From the NCBI RefSeq assembly GCF_947495735.1, contig NZ_CANMAA010000001.1, forward strand, positions 62,001 through 126,000: a stretch of 64,000 nt of DNA, in the 5' to 3' direction. The stretch's first letter is position 1; every line of letters starts with the position of its first letter. Below the pieces are notes generated by a model. That model was not told the DNA's origin, did no database searches, and saw only the letters and a program-made list of their open reading frames with translations. This stretch comes from an uncultured Pseudokineococcus sp. Lineage in GTDB: Bacteria > Actinomycetota > Actinomycetes > Actinomycetales > Quadrisphaeraceae. Positions 29,438 through 42,058 of the stretch are shown here, piece by piece. The position numbers were made by a program, and so were the translations under genes.

Positions 29438-30433
29438 GTGTCAGAGAACGGCCTCGCCACCCGCGAGGGGCAGTCGCCCGCGTCCGCACAGCCGACGGCG
29501 CGGCCCGCCGACCTGGCGCTCGCCGACGGCGCGGCCGCGGCGCTGCGGGGCGACGACGGCCCCCTGCGGCTGCTGGCTGTCCACGCCCACCCCGACGACG
29601 AGTCGAGCAAGGGCGCGGCGACGTCGGCCAAGTACGTCGCCGAGGGCGCCGAGGTGCTCGTCGTCAGCTGCACCGGCGGCGAGCGCGGCGACATCCTCAA
29701 CCCGAACCTCGCCGGGGACCCGCACGTGCTGCGCGACCTGACGGAGGTCCGCCGCGGGGAGATGGCCGCTGCGGCCGCCGCCCTCGGCGTCCAGCACCGC
29801 TGGCTCGGCTTCGTCGACTCGGGCCTCCCGGAGGGCGACCCCCTGCCGCCGCTGCCCGAGGGCTGCTTCGCCCTCGAGGAGGTCGACACCGCCGCCGCCG
29901 CGCTCGTGCGCGTGATCCGGGAGTTCCGCCCGCACGTCGTGACGACGTACGACGAGAACGGCGGGTACCCCCACCCCGACCACATCATGTGCCACAAGGT
30001 CTCCGTGGCCGCCTTCGAGGGCGCCGCGGACCTCGCGCGCTTCCCGGGCGGCGAGCCGTGGCAGCCGCTGAAGCTGTACTACAACGGCGGCTTCAGCCGG
30101 GAGCGCCTCGAGATCTTCCACCGCGCGATCCTGGCGGAGGGGGGCGAGTCGCCCTTCGGGGAGTGGCTGGCCAACCGGTCCGAGCGCGCGGAGCGGCGCG
30201 TGGACGCGCGGGTGCGCTGCGAGGAGCACTTCGAGGCCCGCGACCGCGCGCTGCTGTCCCACGCCACGCAGATCGACCCGGCCGGCTTCTTCTTCCGCGT
30301 CCCGCGCCAGCAGCAGGCCGAGCTCTGGCCGACCGAGGAGTTCGAGCTGGCGCGCTCGGCCGTCGAGACCTCCGTGCCCGAGACGGACCTGTTCGCCGGC
30401 GTCCGCGAGCTCCTGGGCGGGACCGGCGCGTGA
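29438..30433 (+). CDS. mca: mycothiol conjugate amidase Mca
   Basis: [69 protein letters not shown]. Confidence 0.95.
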   Translation: MSENGLATREGQSPASAQPTARPADLALADGAAAALRGDDGPLRLLAVHAHPDDESSKGAATSAKYVAEGAEVLVVSCTGGERGDILNPNLAGDPHVLRDLTEVRRGEMAAAAAALGVQHRWLGFVDSGLPEGDPLPPLPEGCFALEEVDTAAAALVRVIREFRPHVVTTYDENGGYPHPDHIMCHKVSVAAFEGAADLARFPGGEPWQPLKLYYNGGFSRERLEIFHRAILAEGGESPFGEWLANRSERAERRVDARVRCEEHFEARDRALLSHATQIDPAGFFFRVPRQQQAELWPTEEFELARSAVETSVPETDLFAGVRELLGGTGA

Positions 30434-30741
30434 TCCTCGGCGCGCCCGTCCTCGCGACCGGCCTGGTGGCCGTCGGCGCCGTGCTGGCGGCCACCCCCGC
30501 CCCCGGGGCGCCCGTGCAGGCGCCGGAGCCGACGTCGGTCGGCCCGGGCACCGAGGGCTTCATCTGGACCTTCCTCGTGGTGATCGCGGTGGTCCTGCTG
30601 ATGCTCAACATGGTGGCCCGGCTGCGGCGGATGGAGCGCCGCCGGGTGCAGGACGAGCGCGCCGAGGACGAGCGCCGACGTGCCACGGGTCCCCGCGGTC
30701 CGGGTGGCGACGAGGGTGCCGGCGGCGGAGGGGCGCCGTGA
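30430..30741 (+). CDS. small membrane protein downstream of mca
   Basis: [21 protein letters not shown]...[35 protein letters not shown] overlap. Confidence 0.75.
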   Translation: MILGAPVLATGLVAVGAVLAATPAPGAPVQAPEPTSVGPGTEGFIWTFLVVIAVVLLMLNMVARLRRMERRRVQDERAEDERRRATGPRGPGGDEGAGGGGAP

Positions 30742-32333
30742 GCGGCGCGGCGTCCTCGGCGCTGCCGGACGGACCCGAGCGCGGCCCGCTCCGGGACGGC
30801 GTCGAGCCCCGGGCCGGCGTCGAGCGCGGCGCGCTGCCCGAGGGGGCGGCCACGCCGGCGACCTCGGACTCGCCCGGCGCGCCCGCGGGCGGTCGCACCG
30901 CCCCGGTGCGCCCCGCCGGTCGCACCGGCCTGCGCACCCGCGCCGCGCGGGTGGCCGGGGCGGCGGCCGGGACGGCGTCGCGGCTGCTGGGCCGGGGCGC
31001 CGGCGAGGTCGTGGCCGGGAAGGTCGTGCTGCGCCTGGCGCCGCGGGCCGTCCACGAGCTCGCGGGCGAGCGCGTGGCCGCGGTCGTCTCGGCCACCAAC
31101 GGCAAGACCACGACCACGCGGCTGCTCACCGCCGCGCTGGCCGCCCGCCCCGCGGGGCGGGGCGTCGTGAGCAACGGCGGCGGGGCCAACATGCGCGCGG
31201 GCATCGTCACGGCGCTGACGAGCGGGCCGGGCGACGCCGTCCTCGAGGTCGACGAGATGCACCTGTCCGGGCTGCTGCCCGAGCTGGCGCCCCGCGTCGT
31301 GGTGCTCATGAACCTCTCGCGCGACCAGCTGGACCGCACCGCCGAGACGCGCCAGCTGGCGGCCGGGTGGCGCACCGCCCTCGCCGGGCTGGACGCGTCG
31401 GCGGAGCAGGGGCGCGGCGTCGTCGTGGCCAATGCCGACGACCCCCTCGTGGTCTGGGCCGCCTCGTCGGCCCCCCGCGTCGTGTGGGTCTCCGTCGGCG
31501 CCTCGTGGACCGCGGACGCGCGCAGCTGCCCGCGCTGCGAGCAGCTGCTGACCCTGCCGGGCGACCCCGAGGACGACCGCGACGCCACGGCCGCGGCGGA
31601 GGCGGCGCCGGCGGGCGCCGTGCCGGGGGACCCCTCGCCGGCCGGCGGCTGGCGCTGCCCGAGCTGCTCCCTGTCGCGCCCGACGCCCTCGGTGGTCCTG
31701 GAGGGCGACGTCGCGCGCGAGCTCGACGCCGGGACGGCGGGCGAGCAGCAGCGGACCGCCGCGGGGCACCCGGTGCGCCTCGCGCTGCCGGGGCAGGCCA
31801 ACCGGCGCAACGCGGTCATGGCGGCCGCCGCGGCGCGAGAGCTCGGGCTCGACCTCGGCAGCGCCCTGGCGGCCATGGTGGACGTCGGCGACGTCGCGGG
31901 CCGCTACGCCTGGCTGCGGGCTGAGGGCGTGCGCTTCTGGCTCCTGCTGGCGAAGAACCCGGCCGGCTGGGTGGAGAACTTCGACGTCATGGGCGCCAGC
32001 GACCGCCCGCTCCTGCTCGCGATCAACGCCCAGGGGGCGGACGGGCGCGACACGTCCTGGATCTACGACGTCCCCTTCGAGCGGCTGGTGGGCCGGCGCG
32101 TCGTCGTCGCCGGCGAGCGCGCGGCGGACCTGTCCCTGCGCCTGGCCGTGGCGGGGGTGGAGCACCAGCGCGTGCCCGGGCTGCGGGAGGCGCTGCGCGC
32201 CGCCCGCGCGCTGGGTGCGCCCGGCAGCGGCCCGGAGCCCGGGGGGCCCCCGGCGGAGGAGGTCGACGTGGTCGGCAACTACACGGCGTTCCAGCAGCTG
32301 CGCGTCCTCGCGGCGCAGGAGGGGGCCCGATGA
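30738..32333 (+). CDS. murT: MurT: Mur ligase-like subunit of lipid II isoglutaminyl synthase
   Basis: AAVVSATNGKTTTTRLLTAALAARPAGRGVVSNGGGANMRAGIVTAL; CPRCEQ..CPSC zinc ribbon; GatD-like glutaminase adjacent. Confidence 0.92.
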   Translation: MSGAASSALPDGPERGPLRDGVEPRAGVERGALPEGAATPATSDSPGAPAGGRTAPVRPAGRTGLRTRAARVAGAAAGTASRLLGRGAGEVVAGKVVLRLAPRAVHELAGERVAAVVSATNGKTTTTRLLTAALAARPAGRGVVSNGGGANMRAGIVTALTSGPGDAVLEVDEMHLSGLLPELAPRVVVLMNLSRDQLDRTAETRQLAAGWRTALAGLDASAEQGRGVVVANADDPLVVWAASSAPRVVWVSVGASWTADARSCPRCEQLLTLPGDPEDDRDATAAAEAAPAGAVPGDPSPAGGWRCPSCSLSRPTPSVVLEGDVARELDAGTAGEQQRTAAGHPVRLALPGQANRRNAVMAAAAARELGLDLGSALAAMVDVGDVAGRYAWLRAEGVRFWLLLAKNPAGWVENFDVMGASDRPLLLAINAQGADGRDTSWIYDVPFERLVGRRVVVAGERAADLSLRLAVAGVEHQRVPGLREALRAARALGAPGSGPEPGGPPAEEVDVVGNYTAFQQLRVLAAQEGAR

Positions 32334-33154
32334 CCGGCAGCACGACGACCGGCAGCCCGATGACCGGCAGCCCGATGTCCGGCAGCACGGGCAGCGGCGG
32401 GCCGTCGGCCGTGCGCGTCGCCGTGCTCTACCCCGAGCTGCTCGGCACCTACGGCGACGGCGGCAACGCGGCGGTCCTCGCGGCCCGCGCCCGCGCCCGC
32501 GGCCTGGCGGCGGAGGTCGTCGAGGTCGTGGGCAGCGAGGCGCTGCCGGCGGCCGACGTCTACCTGCTCGGCGGAGGGGAGGACGGGCCCCAGCGGCACG
32601 TCGCCCGCCTGCTCGCGCAGGAGGACCGGATGGCCCGCGCCGTCGAGGCGGGCGGCGCCGTCCTCGCCGTCTGCGCCGGCATGCAGATCCTCGGCAGCGC
32701 CTTCCGCGACGTCGACGGCTCGGTGCCGGGGCTCTCGCTCCTGCCGTGCCGGACGGTGGAGCCGCTGCCCGCCGAGCGCCGCGCGGTGGGGGAGGTCGTC
32801 GCCGAGGCCGACCCGAGCCTGGGCCTGCCGCCCCTGCTCGGCTTCGAGAACCACGGGGGCCGCACGGCGCTGGACGACGGCGCCGTCCCGCTGGGGCGGG
32901 TCCTGCGCGGGACCGGCAACGGCGTGGGCGAGGCGTCGGTCGACGGCGTCGTGGCCGGCCGCGTGGTGGGCACCTACCTGCACGGCCCCGTGCTCGCGCT
33001 CAACCCGGCGCTGGCCGACCAGCTCCTGGCGTGGGCCACCGGCACGGACCGGGCGGGCCTGCCGGCCGGTGACGAGCGGCTGGCCGTCCTGGACGAGGCG
33101 GCGGCGCAGGCGCGCGCGGTGCGCCTGCGGATGGCGGGGCTGCCCGCCGCCTGA
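32330..33154 (+). CDS. gatD: GatD: glutaminase subunit of lipid II isoglutaminyl synthase
   Basis: VAVLYPELLGTYGDGGNAAVLAARARARG; VLAVCAGMQILG; FENHGGRT. Confidence 0.92.
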   Translation: MTGSTTTGSPMTGSPMSGSTGSGGPSAVRVAVLYPELLGTYGDGGNAAVLAARARARGLAAEVVEVVGSEALPAADVYLLGGGEDGPQRHVARLLAQEDRMARAVEAGGAVLAVCAGMQILGSAFRDVDGSVPGLSLLPCRTVEPLPAERRAVGEVVAEADPSLGLPPLLGFENHGGRTALDDGAVPLGRVLRGTGNGVGEASVDGVVAGRVVGTYLHGPVLALNPALADQLLAWATGTDRAGLPAGDERLAVLDEAAAQARAVRLRMAGLPAA

Positions 33155-33286
33155 CGGCGCCGACGGGATGTCGCGGATCCCCCGGGAAGGGTTGTCGGCG
33201 GGCCCGCGCGGGGGCCAGGGTGTGCGCACCCGCCGGGACCACCCGGCGCAGCCGGTCCCCGGCCCGGTCCTCGCGAGGGAGGCGCC

Positions 33287-34726
33287 ATGTCCCCCGACGT
33301 CGTCGGGCTCAGCCTACTGGTGCTCGGCGTCGTGCTCCTGGTCGCCAAGCTCGTCCGCATCAGGTCGCGGACGGCCCAGAAGCTCTTCCTCCCCAGCTCG
33401 ATCATCGGCGGCTTCCTCGCCCTGCTGGTCGGCCCGGAGGTCGTCGGCTCGATCGCCGAGGCGATCGGCGGGCCGGACGCCCCGCTGACCGGCGGTCTGT
33501 GGCCGGCGGAGTTCCTCGAGGTCTGGTCGTCGCTGCCCGGCCTGCTCATCTCGGTGGTGTTCGCGACGCTGTTCCTCGGCGAGCGGATCCCGAAGGTGCG
33601 CACCGCCGCCGAGCTGGCGGGCCCGCAGCTCGCCCTCGGGGTGACGATGGCCTCCGGCCAGTACGTCATCGGCCTGCTGCTCGCCGTCCTCGTCCTCGTC
33701 CCCTTCCTGGGGCAGGACCCCATGGTCGGGGCGCTGATCGAGGTGGGCTTCGAGGGCGGGCACGGCACCGCGGCCGGGCTGGGCGACACCTTCGCCGAGC
33801 TCGGCTTCCCCGAGGGGCAGGACCTGGCGCTCGCCCTGGCCACGGTGGGCGTCGTCTCCGGCGTCGTCGTCGGCATCGCGCTGGTCAACTGGGGGGTGCG
33901 CACGGGGCGCGCCGAGGTGCTGGAGAGCGACGCGAAGACCTCGCTGGCCGAGCAGCGCGGGCTCTACGAGAAGGACGAGCAGGAGCCGGCCGCGATGCTG
34001 ACGGTGCGCACCGCCTCGGTCGAGCCGCTCGCCATCCACTTCGCGGTCGTCGCCGTGGCGATCCTGCTCGGGCTCGCCCTGCTGGAGGGGCTGCAGGCGC
34101 TGGAGCGCGCGCTCTGGGCCGACACCGTGGAGATCTTCGCGTTCGTGCCGCTGTTCCCGCTGGCGATGATCGGCGGTGTCGCGGTGCAGAAGCTGGTCGA
34201 CCGGTTCGACACCACCGGCATCGTGGACCGGCAGATGATGCTGCGCATCCAGGGCATCGCGCTGGACCTGCTGATCGTCAGCGCCCTGGCCACGCTGTCC
34301 CTCCAGGCGATCGCGAGCAGCTGGGTGACGTTCCTGGTGCTGGCCGTCGCGGGGCTCGCCTGGAACATCGGGGTCTTCGCGTTCCTGGCGCGCCGGATGA
34401 TCCCGCGCTTCTGGTTCGAGCGCGGCATCGGCGACCTCGGGCAGTCCCTGGGGGTCACGGCCACCGGGCTGATCCTGATCCGGGTGGCCGACCCCCACGC
34501 GGCGACCCCCGCGATGGAGGCCTTCGGCTACAAGCAGCTGGCCTTCGAGCCGTTCTTCGGCGGCGGGCTGGTCACCGCGGCGGCGCTGCCGCTGATCTTC
34601 CAGTTCGGCCCGGTCCCGCTGCTGGTCTTCATGTCCGTGCTGCTCGTCGTGTCCGTGGGGGTCGGCGTCCTCGTCTTCGGCCGGCGCTCGCCGGCCGAGG
34701 AGCGGGCCCGCGTCGCGGACGCCTGA
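33287..34726 (+). CDS. gltS: sodium/glutamate symporter family transporter
   Basis: MSPDVVGLSLLVLGVVLLVAKLVRIRSRTAQKLFLPSSIIGGFLALLVGPEVVG; EVGFEGGHGTAAGLGDTFAELGFPEG. Confidence 0.85.
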   Translation: MSPDVVGLSLLVLGVVLLVAKLVRIRSRTAQKLFLPSSIIGGFLALLVGPEVVGSIAEAIGGPDAPLTGGLWPAEFLEVWSSLPGLLISVVFATLFLGERIPKVRTAAELAGPQLALGVTMASGQYVIGLLLAVLVLVPFLGQDPMVGALIEVGFEGGHGTAAGLGDTFAELGFPEGQDLALALATVGVVSGVVVGIALVNWGVRTGRAEVLESDAKTSLAEQRGLYEKDEQEPAAMLTVRTASVEPLAIHFAVVAVAILLGLALLEGLQALERALWADTVEIFAFVPLFPLAMIGGVAVQKLVDRFDTTGIVDRQMMLRIQGIALDLLIVSALATLSLQAIASSWVTFLVLAVAGLAWNIGVFAFLARRMIPRFWFERGIGDLGQSLGVTATGLILIRVADPHAATPAMEAFGYKQLAFEPFFGGGLVTAAALPLIFQFGPVPLLVFMSVLLVVSVGVGVLVFGRRSPAEERARVADA

Positions 34727-34804
34727 GCAGCCCCGCGCGCTGCCGCGACGGTCGGGTCGGCCGGCTCAGACGTGCGGGCACCGCCCGACGTCGTCGAGCG
34801 GAGG

Positions 34805-35302
34805 TCAGAGGACCGGGACCGCCGCGGCCGCGCGGGCGTCGGTGTCGGGGCCGTCGAGGGCGAAGCGCGCCCAGACGTGCTTGACGCCGGTGTCGGCGTA
34901 CCAGCCGACGCCGTCGGCGAGGCGGGACGTGAGGTGCATGCCGAAGCCGCCCTCGCCGAGCGCCCGCGCCACGGCGAGCTCGGGGGAGGTGTCCGCGGCC
35001 GCGTCGGTCACGTCGACGACGAAGGCCCGGGCGTCGTCGACGAGGAGCCGGACGGTGCTCGGGGGCGCGCCGTGCCGCAGCGCGTTCGTCGCGAGCTCGC
35101 TGACCACCAGGACGACGCGGTCCTTGAGGTCGGCCAGGCCCGGGGACTCGACCTCTCCGCGCTGCAGGAGCTCGGAGTGCAGCGAGCGGCGGATGCGGGC
35201 CAGGTCGTCGGACGTGGCCAGGTCCCAGGTGGTGACCTCGGCGAAGCCGGCGGGCGGGCGCGCGCTCGCACTCAGCGCCTCTGCCACGAGCACCTCCAGC
35301 AC
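34805..35302 (-). CDS. ATP-binding (RsbW/HATPase_c-like) regulatory protein
   Basis: DRVVLVVSELATNALRHGAPPSTVRLLVDD; LGEGGFGMHLTSRLADGVGWYADTGVKHVWARF. Confidence 0.88.
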   Translation of the reverse strand: MLEVLVAEALSASARPPAGFAEVTTWDLATSDDLARIRRSLHSELLQRGEVESPGLADLKDRVVLVVSELATNALRHGAPPSTVRLLVDDARAFVVDVTDAAADTSPELAVARALGEGGFGMHLTSRLADGVGWYADTGVKHVWARFALDGPDTDARAAAAVPVL

Positions 35303-35484
35303 GTCTGGGTGGGCGGGACGGACCCCGGCCTGCGGGAGCCCGCACGACCCGGCGACCGGAAGGGCCGTCCGGGTCCGACGGGGGAGACGCTACGACCCCT
35401 GGTGCCCGTGCGCGCGACCGGAGCCGCGACGCGCCGAGGACGCCTCCCGGTGGTGGGCGTCCCGAGCGCCGCCCGGAGCCGCCG

Positions 35485-37500
35485 TCACCCGGCGAGGTGG
35501 TGGGCGAGGACGGCGGCGGCGAGCGCGACGTGCACGACCGCCGCGAGGGCGACCACGGGGTCGGGGCGCAGCCCGGGGCCGGCGGGAGCATCTCGGGCGT
35601 CACGTCGCCAGCGCTCGGCGAGGCCCGCGGCGCGGGCCGCCCCGAGGCCCGCGGGCGGTCGGCCGCCGACGGCCTCGAGGTCCCCGTCGGCGTCGACGCC
35701 GAGGGCCAGGACGACCTCCCCGTCCACGACCCGGGCGCCGACGACGTCGGACCAGGCCAGGCGCCGCACGAGCCCGGCGTCCCGCACGAGCACGCCCTCC
35801 TGCTCGCAGCGCACCCGGGCGCGGGAGGCCGCCAGGCCGCCCAGGGCCGGCACGCCGAGGGCGAGGAAGGGCCACAGGACGTCGAGGACGCCCGCGCCGC
35901 CCTCCTCCACCAGCGGGTCCAGGGCGAGCCAGACCGCCACGGGCACCAGCAGCAGGGACAGGGCCAGGAGGCGCCGGCGGCGGGGGAGCGACAGGTCGAG
36001 GCGGTCGAGGGGCCCCGCCGCGGTGAGCAGCGGACCGCTGCCGGGCAGCGGGGCGACGGGGCGACCCGGGAGGCCGTGCCGGTCGAGCCCCTCGCCGTCG
36101 GCGAGGACCGCGCCGTCGGGGGAGGCGGCGAACCCCTCGGCCCACTCCCGGTCGGAGGGGGACATCGGTGCGAGGGCGCCGCACGGCACGAGCACGAGGT
36201 CCGCCGTGACGGCGAGCGCCACCCCGCCCAGGTGCGGGTCGCCGACCAGGACGGTGGGCTCGGCCGCCTCGAGGTCGTCGGCGGCCTCGTCGTCGAGGAG
36301 GTCGGGGTCCGCGTCGCCGCGCCACGCGGCCGCGAAGCCCCTCTGCTCGGCCGCGCCGAGCGGGTCGTCGTCCTCGTCGGGGGCGACCGCCTCCCGGAGC
36401 CGCGTGTCGGCCCAGGCGCCGTGCCGGGCGAGGCCCACGCCGTCGAGCACCTCGTCCACCGGGGTGGTCCGCGCGACGGGCAGGCGCAGCCCCAGCTCCG
36501 GGAGGAGGACGGCGGCGCCGCTCTCGGCGGGCACGGACGTGGTGCGCCACAGCCGGCCGCCGTCGCGCAGCAGCGCACGTCGCCGTCGCAGCACCCGGGC
36601 CCGCGACGCCGCGAGGGGGAGCCCGAGCGCCAGGGCGGCCGCGGCCAGGAGCAGCCAGCCGCTCTCCTCCTCCGGCTCGCCGTCCAGGCTCACCCAGGGC
36701 TCGGGCCCGCTCAGGTCGACGAGGGCGGGCAGGCGGTCGCCGGGGGAGTGGTCGAGGGGCTCGTAGGTGTCGTCGAGGACGACGGTCTGCCCCCCGGGGA
36801 GCTCGACCTCGACCAGCCAGTCCCAGTCGTCGACGGCCACGACCTCGACGACGGCGGGCTCCGCCACGGCGAGGTGCTCCGCGAGGCGCGCCTGCTGGGC
36901 GGTCCACCAGCCGCCGAGGGCGACGGCGGCGAGAAGGGCCGCGACCGCCAGCAGGTCGGTGACCACGAGCCCGCGGACGGCGAGCACCTCGCGTCCGCGC
37001 ACCGGCAGGACGCCCGTGGCGGCCCTCGTCGGGAGGGCTGCCCCGAGCCCGCGCCGCGCGGCCCGCGAGCGGACGGCCAGGACCGCGCCGGCGAGCCCCG
37101 CGGCGACCTGCACGGCGGGGGCCAGCAGCACCAGCAGCAGCGGGTCGCCGACCTCGTAGGAGACCAGGGCGTAGGCGGCGCCGGAGGCCGCGGCGAGCGG
37201 CAGGCCGACGACGGGGACGACCCAGGCGAGCGCCGTCGAGGCCAGGAGGAGCCCCTCCAGCACGGCGACCGGCCCGGGCCACGTGCACGGGTCCGCCGGG
37301 GAGCACGGCGCGGACACCTCGGTCCAGATGACGGCGTCGGCGACCACCGCGGCGGTGAGCAGCGCCGGCAGGACCACGCGCAGCACCCACCAGGTGGACG
37401 CGTCCGCCGCCGCACCCGCCGGTGCCCGCGACGCCGAGGCGAGGAGGGCCTCGTGGTCGGCGAAGGGCCCTGGGCCCGCCTCGTGCACCGCTGCGGACAC
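35485..37500 (-). CDS. large multi-TM hypothetical protein with PH-like C-terminal segment
   Basis: [29 protein letters not shown]...; several TM blocks; [40 protein letters not shown]. Confidence 0.7.
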   Translation of the reverse strand: MSAAVHEAGPGPFADHEALLASASRAPAGAAADASTWWVLRVVLPALLTAAVVADAVIWTEVSAPCSPADPCTWPGPVAVLEGLLLASTALAWVVPVVGLPLAAASGAAYALVSYEVGDPLLLVLLAPAVQVAAGLAGAVLAVRSRAARRGLGAALPTRAATGVLPVRGREVLAVRGLVVTDLLAVAALLAAVALGGWWTAQQARLAEHLAVAEPAVVEVVAVDDWDWLVEVELPGGQTVVLDDTYEPLDHSPGDRLPALVDLSGPEPWVSLDGEPEEESGWLLLAAAALALGLPLAASRARVLRRRRALLRDGGRLWRTTSVPAESGAAVLLPELGLRLPVARTTPVDEVLDGVGLARHGAWADTRLREAVAPDEDDDPLGAAEQRGFAAAWRGDADPDLLDDEAADDLEAAEPTVLVGDPHLGGVALAVTADLVLVPCGALAPMSPSDREWAEGFAASPDGAVLADGEGLDRHGLPGRPVAPLPGSGPLLTAAGPLDRLDLSLPRRRRLLALSLLLVPVAVWLALDPLVEEGGAGVLDVLWPFLALGVPALGGLAASRARVRCEQEGVLVRDAGLVRRLAWSDVVGARVVDGEVVLALGVDADGDLEAVGGRPPAGLGAARAAGLAERWRRDARDAPAGPGLRPDPVVALAAVVHVALAAAVLAHHLAG

Positions 37501-37664
37501 GTCGCCTCCTCCTGCGCGACCCCGCGGCGGCGCAGTCGCAGCATCGGCACGGCGGGGCCCCGCCGTCGCCCGTCCGCGCGGCGTCACCCGATCGGGTGAT
37601 GAGGGCGCAGGGGCGGCGTGCGGCCCGGACCGCGCCCGGGCGCCGCCGGCGGCACCATGACCCC

Positions 37665-39749
<2,085 letters not shown>

Positions 39750-39792
39750 GGCGCCGGCCCGCCGGGGCCCGCGACCGGCGGGCCCCGGCGCC
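39750..39792. terminator. GC-rich hairpin between convergent genes
   Basis: ggcgccggcccgccgg ... ccggcgggccccggcgcc (2-nt bulge). Confidence 0.75.
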
Positions 39793-39809
39793 GGTCGCCG
39801 CCGGAGGGG

Positions 39810-40604
39810 TCAGGCCCCCGGCAGCTGCCCGCTGTGCAGGGCGAGGGAGACGGCGACGTAGTGGCAGGTGAAGGCCACGACGGTCAGGGCGTGGAAGATC
39901 TCGTGGAAGCCGAAGTAGCGCGGGCTCGGGTCCGGGCGCTTGAGGCCGTAGACCACGGCCCCGGCGGTGTACAGCAGGCCGCCGACGGCGATGAGCACGA
40001 GCACCGCCGTGCCGCCGCCCTCGAGGAACTGGGGCAGGAAGGCCACGGCCACCCAGCCCATGGCCAGGTACGCCGGCACGTACAGCCAGCGCGGGGCCCC
40101 GACCCAGAAGATCCGGAAGGCGATGCCGGCGAGCGCGGACAGCCACGCCACGAGCAGCAGCAGGCGCTGGGGGCCGGGCTCCAGGAGCAGCACGGCGAAG
40201 GGCGTGTACGTGCCCGCGATGATCAGGAAGATGTTCGAGTGGTCGAACCGCTTGAGCACGCCCTGCGCGCGGGGCGACCACGAGCCCCGGTGGTAGAGCG
40301 CGCTGATGCCGAAGAGCATCGCGGCCGTCAGGCCGAAGACCGCCATCGCCCACCGGCTCGCGGTGGTCGGCGCCAGCGCCACCCCCACGACGCCGGCGGC
40401 CAGCACGAGCGGGAACATCCCCAGGTGCAGCCATCCGCGCAGGAGGGGCTTGACCACCCGGACGCCGCCGCCGGTCCGCTCGCCGTCGTGGTCGACGTCG
40501 CCGGGCCCCTCGCCGCGGGTAGACGGGTCCGCCGACCGCACGTCCTCGCTCCCGGGCGCCACCGAGGAGCCCGTCCGCGTCCTGCCTGAGCGCGCCTCGT
40601 CCAC
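39810..40604 (-). CDS. hemolysin III family protein (PAQR-like)
   Basis: KPLLRGWLHLGMFPLVLAAGVVGVALA; LFGISALYHRGSWSPRAQGVLKRFDHSNIFLIIAGTYTPFAVLLL. Confidence 0.93.
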   Translation of the reverse strand: MDEARSGRTRTGSSVAPGSEDVRSADPSTRGEGPGDVDHDGERTGGGVRVVKPLLRGWLHLGMFPLVLAAGVVGVALAPTTASRWAMAVFGLTAAMLFGISALYHRGSWSPRAQGVLKRFDHSNIFLIIAGTYTPFAVLLLEPGPQRLLLLVAWLSALAGIAFRIFWVGAPRWLYVPAYLAMGWVAVAFLPQFLEGGGTAVLVLIAVGGLLYTAGAVVYGLKRPDPSPRYFGFHEIFHALTVVAFTCHYVAVSLALHSGQLPGA

Positions 40605-40867
40605 GTCGTCCTCCTGAGCCCGTCTGCTGGAGCCCCCGCCGCACCGGCGCGGGCGCCCGTCGTGCTCCGAGGAGACGACCCGTCGAGCGTAGACGTGACG
40701 GGGACGCCGTCGCCGCGCGAGCGGCGGGCGGCGGGCGGCGGGCGGGCCCGGCGCCGATCGGCGCCCCGGCGCGGAGGTCTGGGGCGAGGAGCCGGGTGGA
40801 GGGGCCGGGCGGGGTGGCCGGGTGAGGGAGTGGTGCGCGTCCGTCGTCACAGCCGGTGAGGAGTAGC

Positions 40868-41641
40868 GTGCCCGCCGTGGCCCTGCGCGACCTCCTGTAC
40901 CGGGCCTACGAGCGGCGGCTGGTCACCGCTGTCGGCCGCAGCCCCGAGACCCCCCACCACGTCGGCGTGATCCTCGACGGCAACCGGCGGTGGGCGCGGC
41001 AGTCCGGGCTGGCGGCGCACGCGGGACACCGCCGCGGGGCCGACAAGATCATCGACTTCCTCGGCTGGTGCGAGGACGCCGGCGTGGGCGTCGTCACCCT
41101 CTACCTGCTCTCGACCGACAACCTGCGCCGGGACCCCGACGAGGTCGCCGAGCTCCTCGGCATCATCGAGGACGCCGTGCTGGGCCTCGTCGGCACGGGA
41201 CGCTGGCGCGTGCACCCCATCGGAGCCCTGCACCTCCTCCCGCCGGGCAGCGCGGAGCGGCTGGCGGCCGCCGCGGCGACCACGCGCGACGAGGGCGGCC
41301 TGCACGTCAACGTCGCCATCGGCTATGGCGGCCGCCAGGAGATCGCCGACGCCGTGCGCTCCCTGCTCCACGAGGGCGCGGCCGCCGGGCGCACGCTCGA
41401 GGAGCTCGTGGACGACGTCACGGTCGACTCCATCGCCGAGCACCTCTACACCAAGGGCCAGCCGGACCCGGACCTCGTCATCCGCACCTCGGGCGAGCAG
41501 CGGCTCTCCGGCTTCCTGCTCTGGCAGAGCGCGCACAGCGAGTTCTACTTCTGCGAGGCGCTGTGGCCGGACTTCCGCCGCGTGGACCTGCTCCGCGCCC
41601 TGCGGGCCTACGCCGCCCGCGAGCGCCGCTACGGCTCCTGA
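40868..41641 (+). CDS. uppS: isoprenyl (polyprenyl) diphosphate synthase, UppS family
   Basis: HHVGVILDGNRRWARQSGLAAHAGHRRGADKIIDFLGWCEDAGV; DPDLVIRTSGEQRLSGFLLWQSAHSEFYFCEALWPDFRRVDLLRAL. Confidence 0.96.
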   Translation: MPAVALRDLLYRAYERRLVTAVGRSPETPHHVGVILDGNRRWARQSGLAAHAGHRRGADKIIDFLGWCEDAGVGVVTLYLLSTDNLRRDPDEVAELLGIIEDAVLGLVGTGRWRVHPIGALHLLPPGSAERLAAAAATTRDEGGLHVNVAIGYGGRQEIADAVRSLLHEGAAAGRTLEELVDDVTVDSIAEHLYTKGQPDPDLVIRTSGEQRLSGFLLWQSAHSEFYFCEALWPDFRRVDLLRALRAYAARERRYGS

Positions 41642-41694
41642 CGCCCTCCCGCCACCTCGCCGTCCCCCAGCCGCTCGAGCGCGGCGTCCTGCTC

Positions 41695-41725
41695 GCCGCG
41701 CCCTCCCGGGACCGGGAGGGGCGGC
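41695..41725. terminator. hairpin downstream of uppS
   Basis: gccgc-g-ccctcccgg / ccgggaggg-gcggc, one bulged G. Confidence 0.7.
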
Positions 41726-42058
41726 CGTGCGGTGCGGACCCACGACGTCGCCCCGCGCGACCTGCGCGTCGGCCGCCGCGACGCCGTCGTCCAGGCGCTG
41801 GAGGGCCGGTCGCGGTCTCGTCGGCTGCAGTTCCGCGCCTTCCCGGGAGGTCACGGAGGGTCAGCACGCGAGGGATGCCGCGACGTGGCCGGCGTCGACG
41901 TGGCTCGCTCGCAGCGGCTTCTGCTCACGCTGCGTGGCTCCGCCGACGGCGCAGAGGGCGCGTGCGCACGCACCGCGTTTTGACCCGTGACCGTTTCGTG
42001 ATGCACGGTGGCCTCCGCGGCGCCACCAGGGCGCCTCCGAGGGAGAGCAGCTCAGCCC

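Noticed and set aside
40727-40755. GCGGGCGGC-rich stretch upstream of uppS as a tandem repeat family
   Set aside because: Too short and of pure GC composition; not distinguishable from background.
41726-42058. c-di-AMP (ydaO) riboswitch upstream of the wall hydrolase
   Set aside because: Expected by gene type, but the conserved ydaO sequence blocks could not be recognised by eye; needs cmscan.
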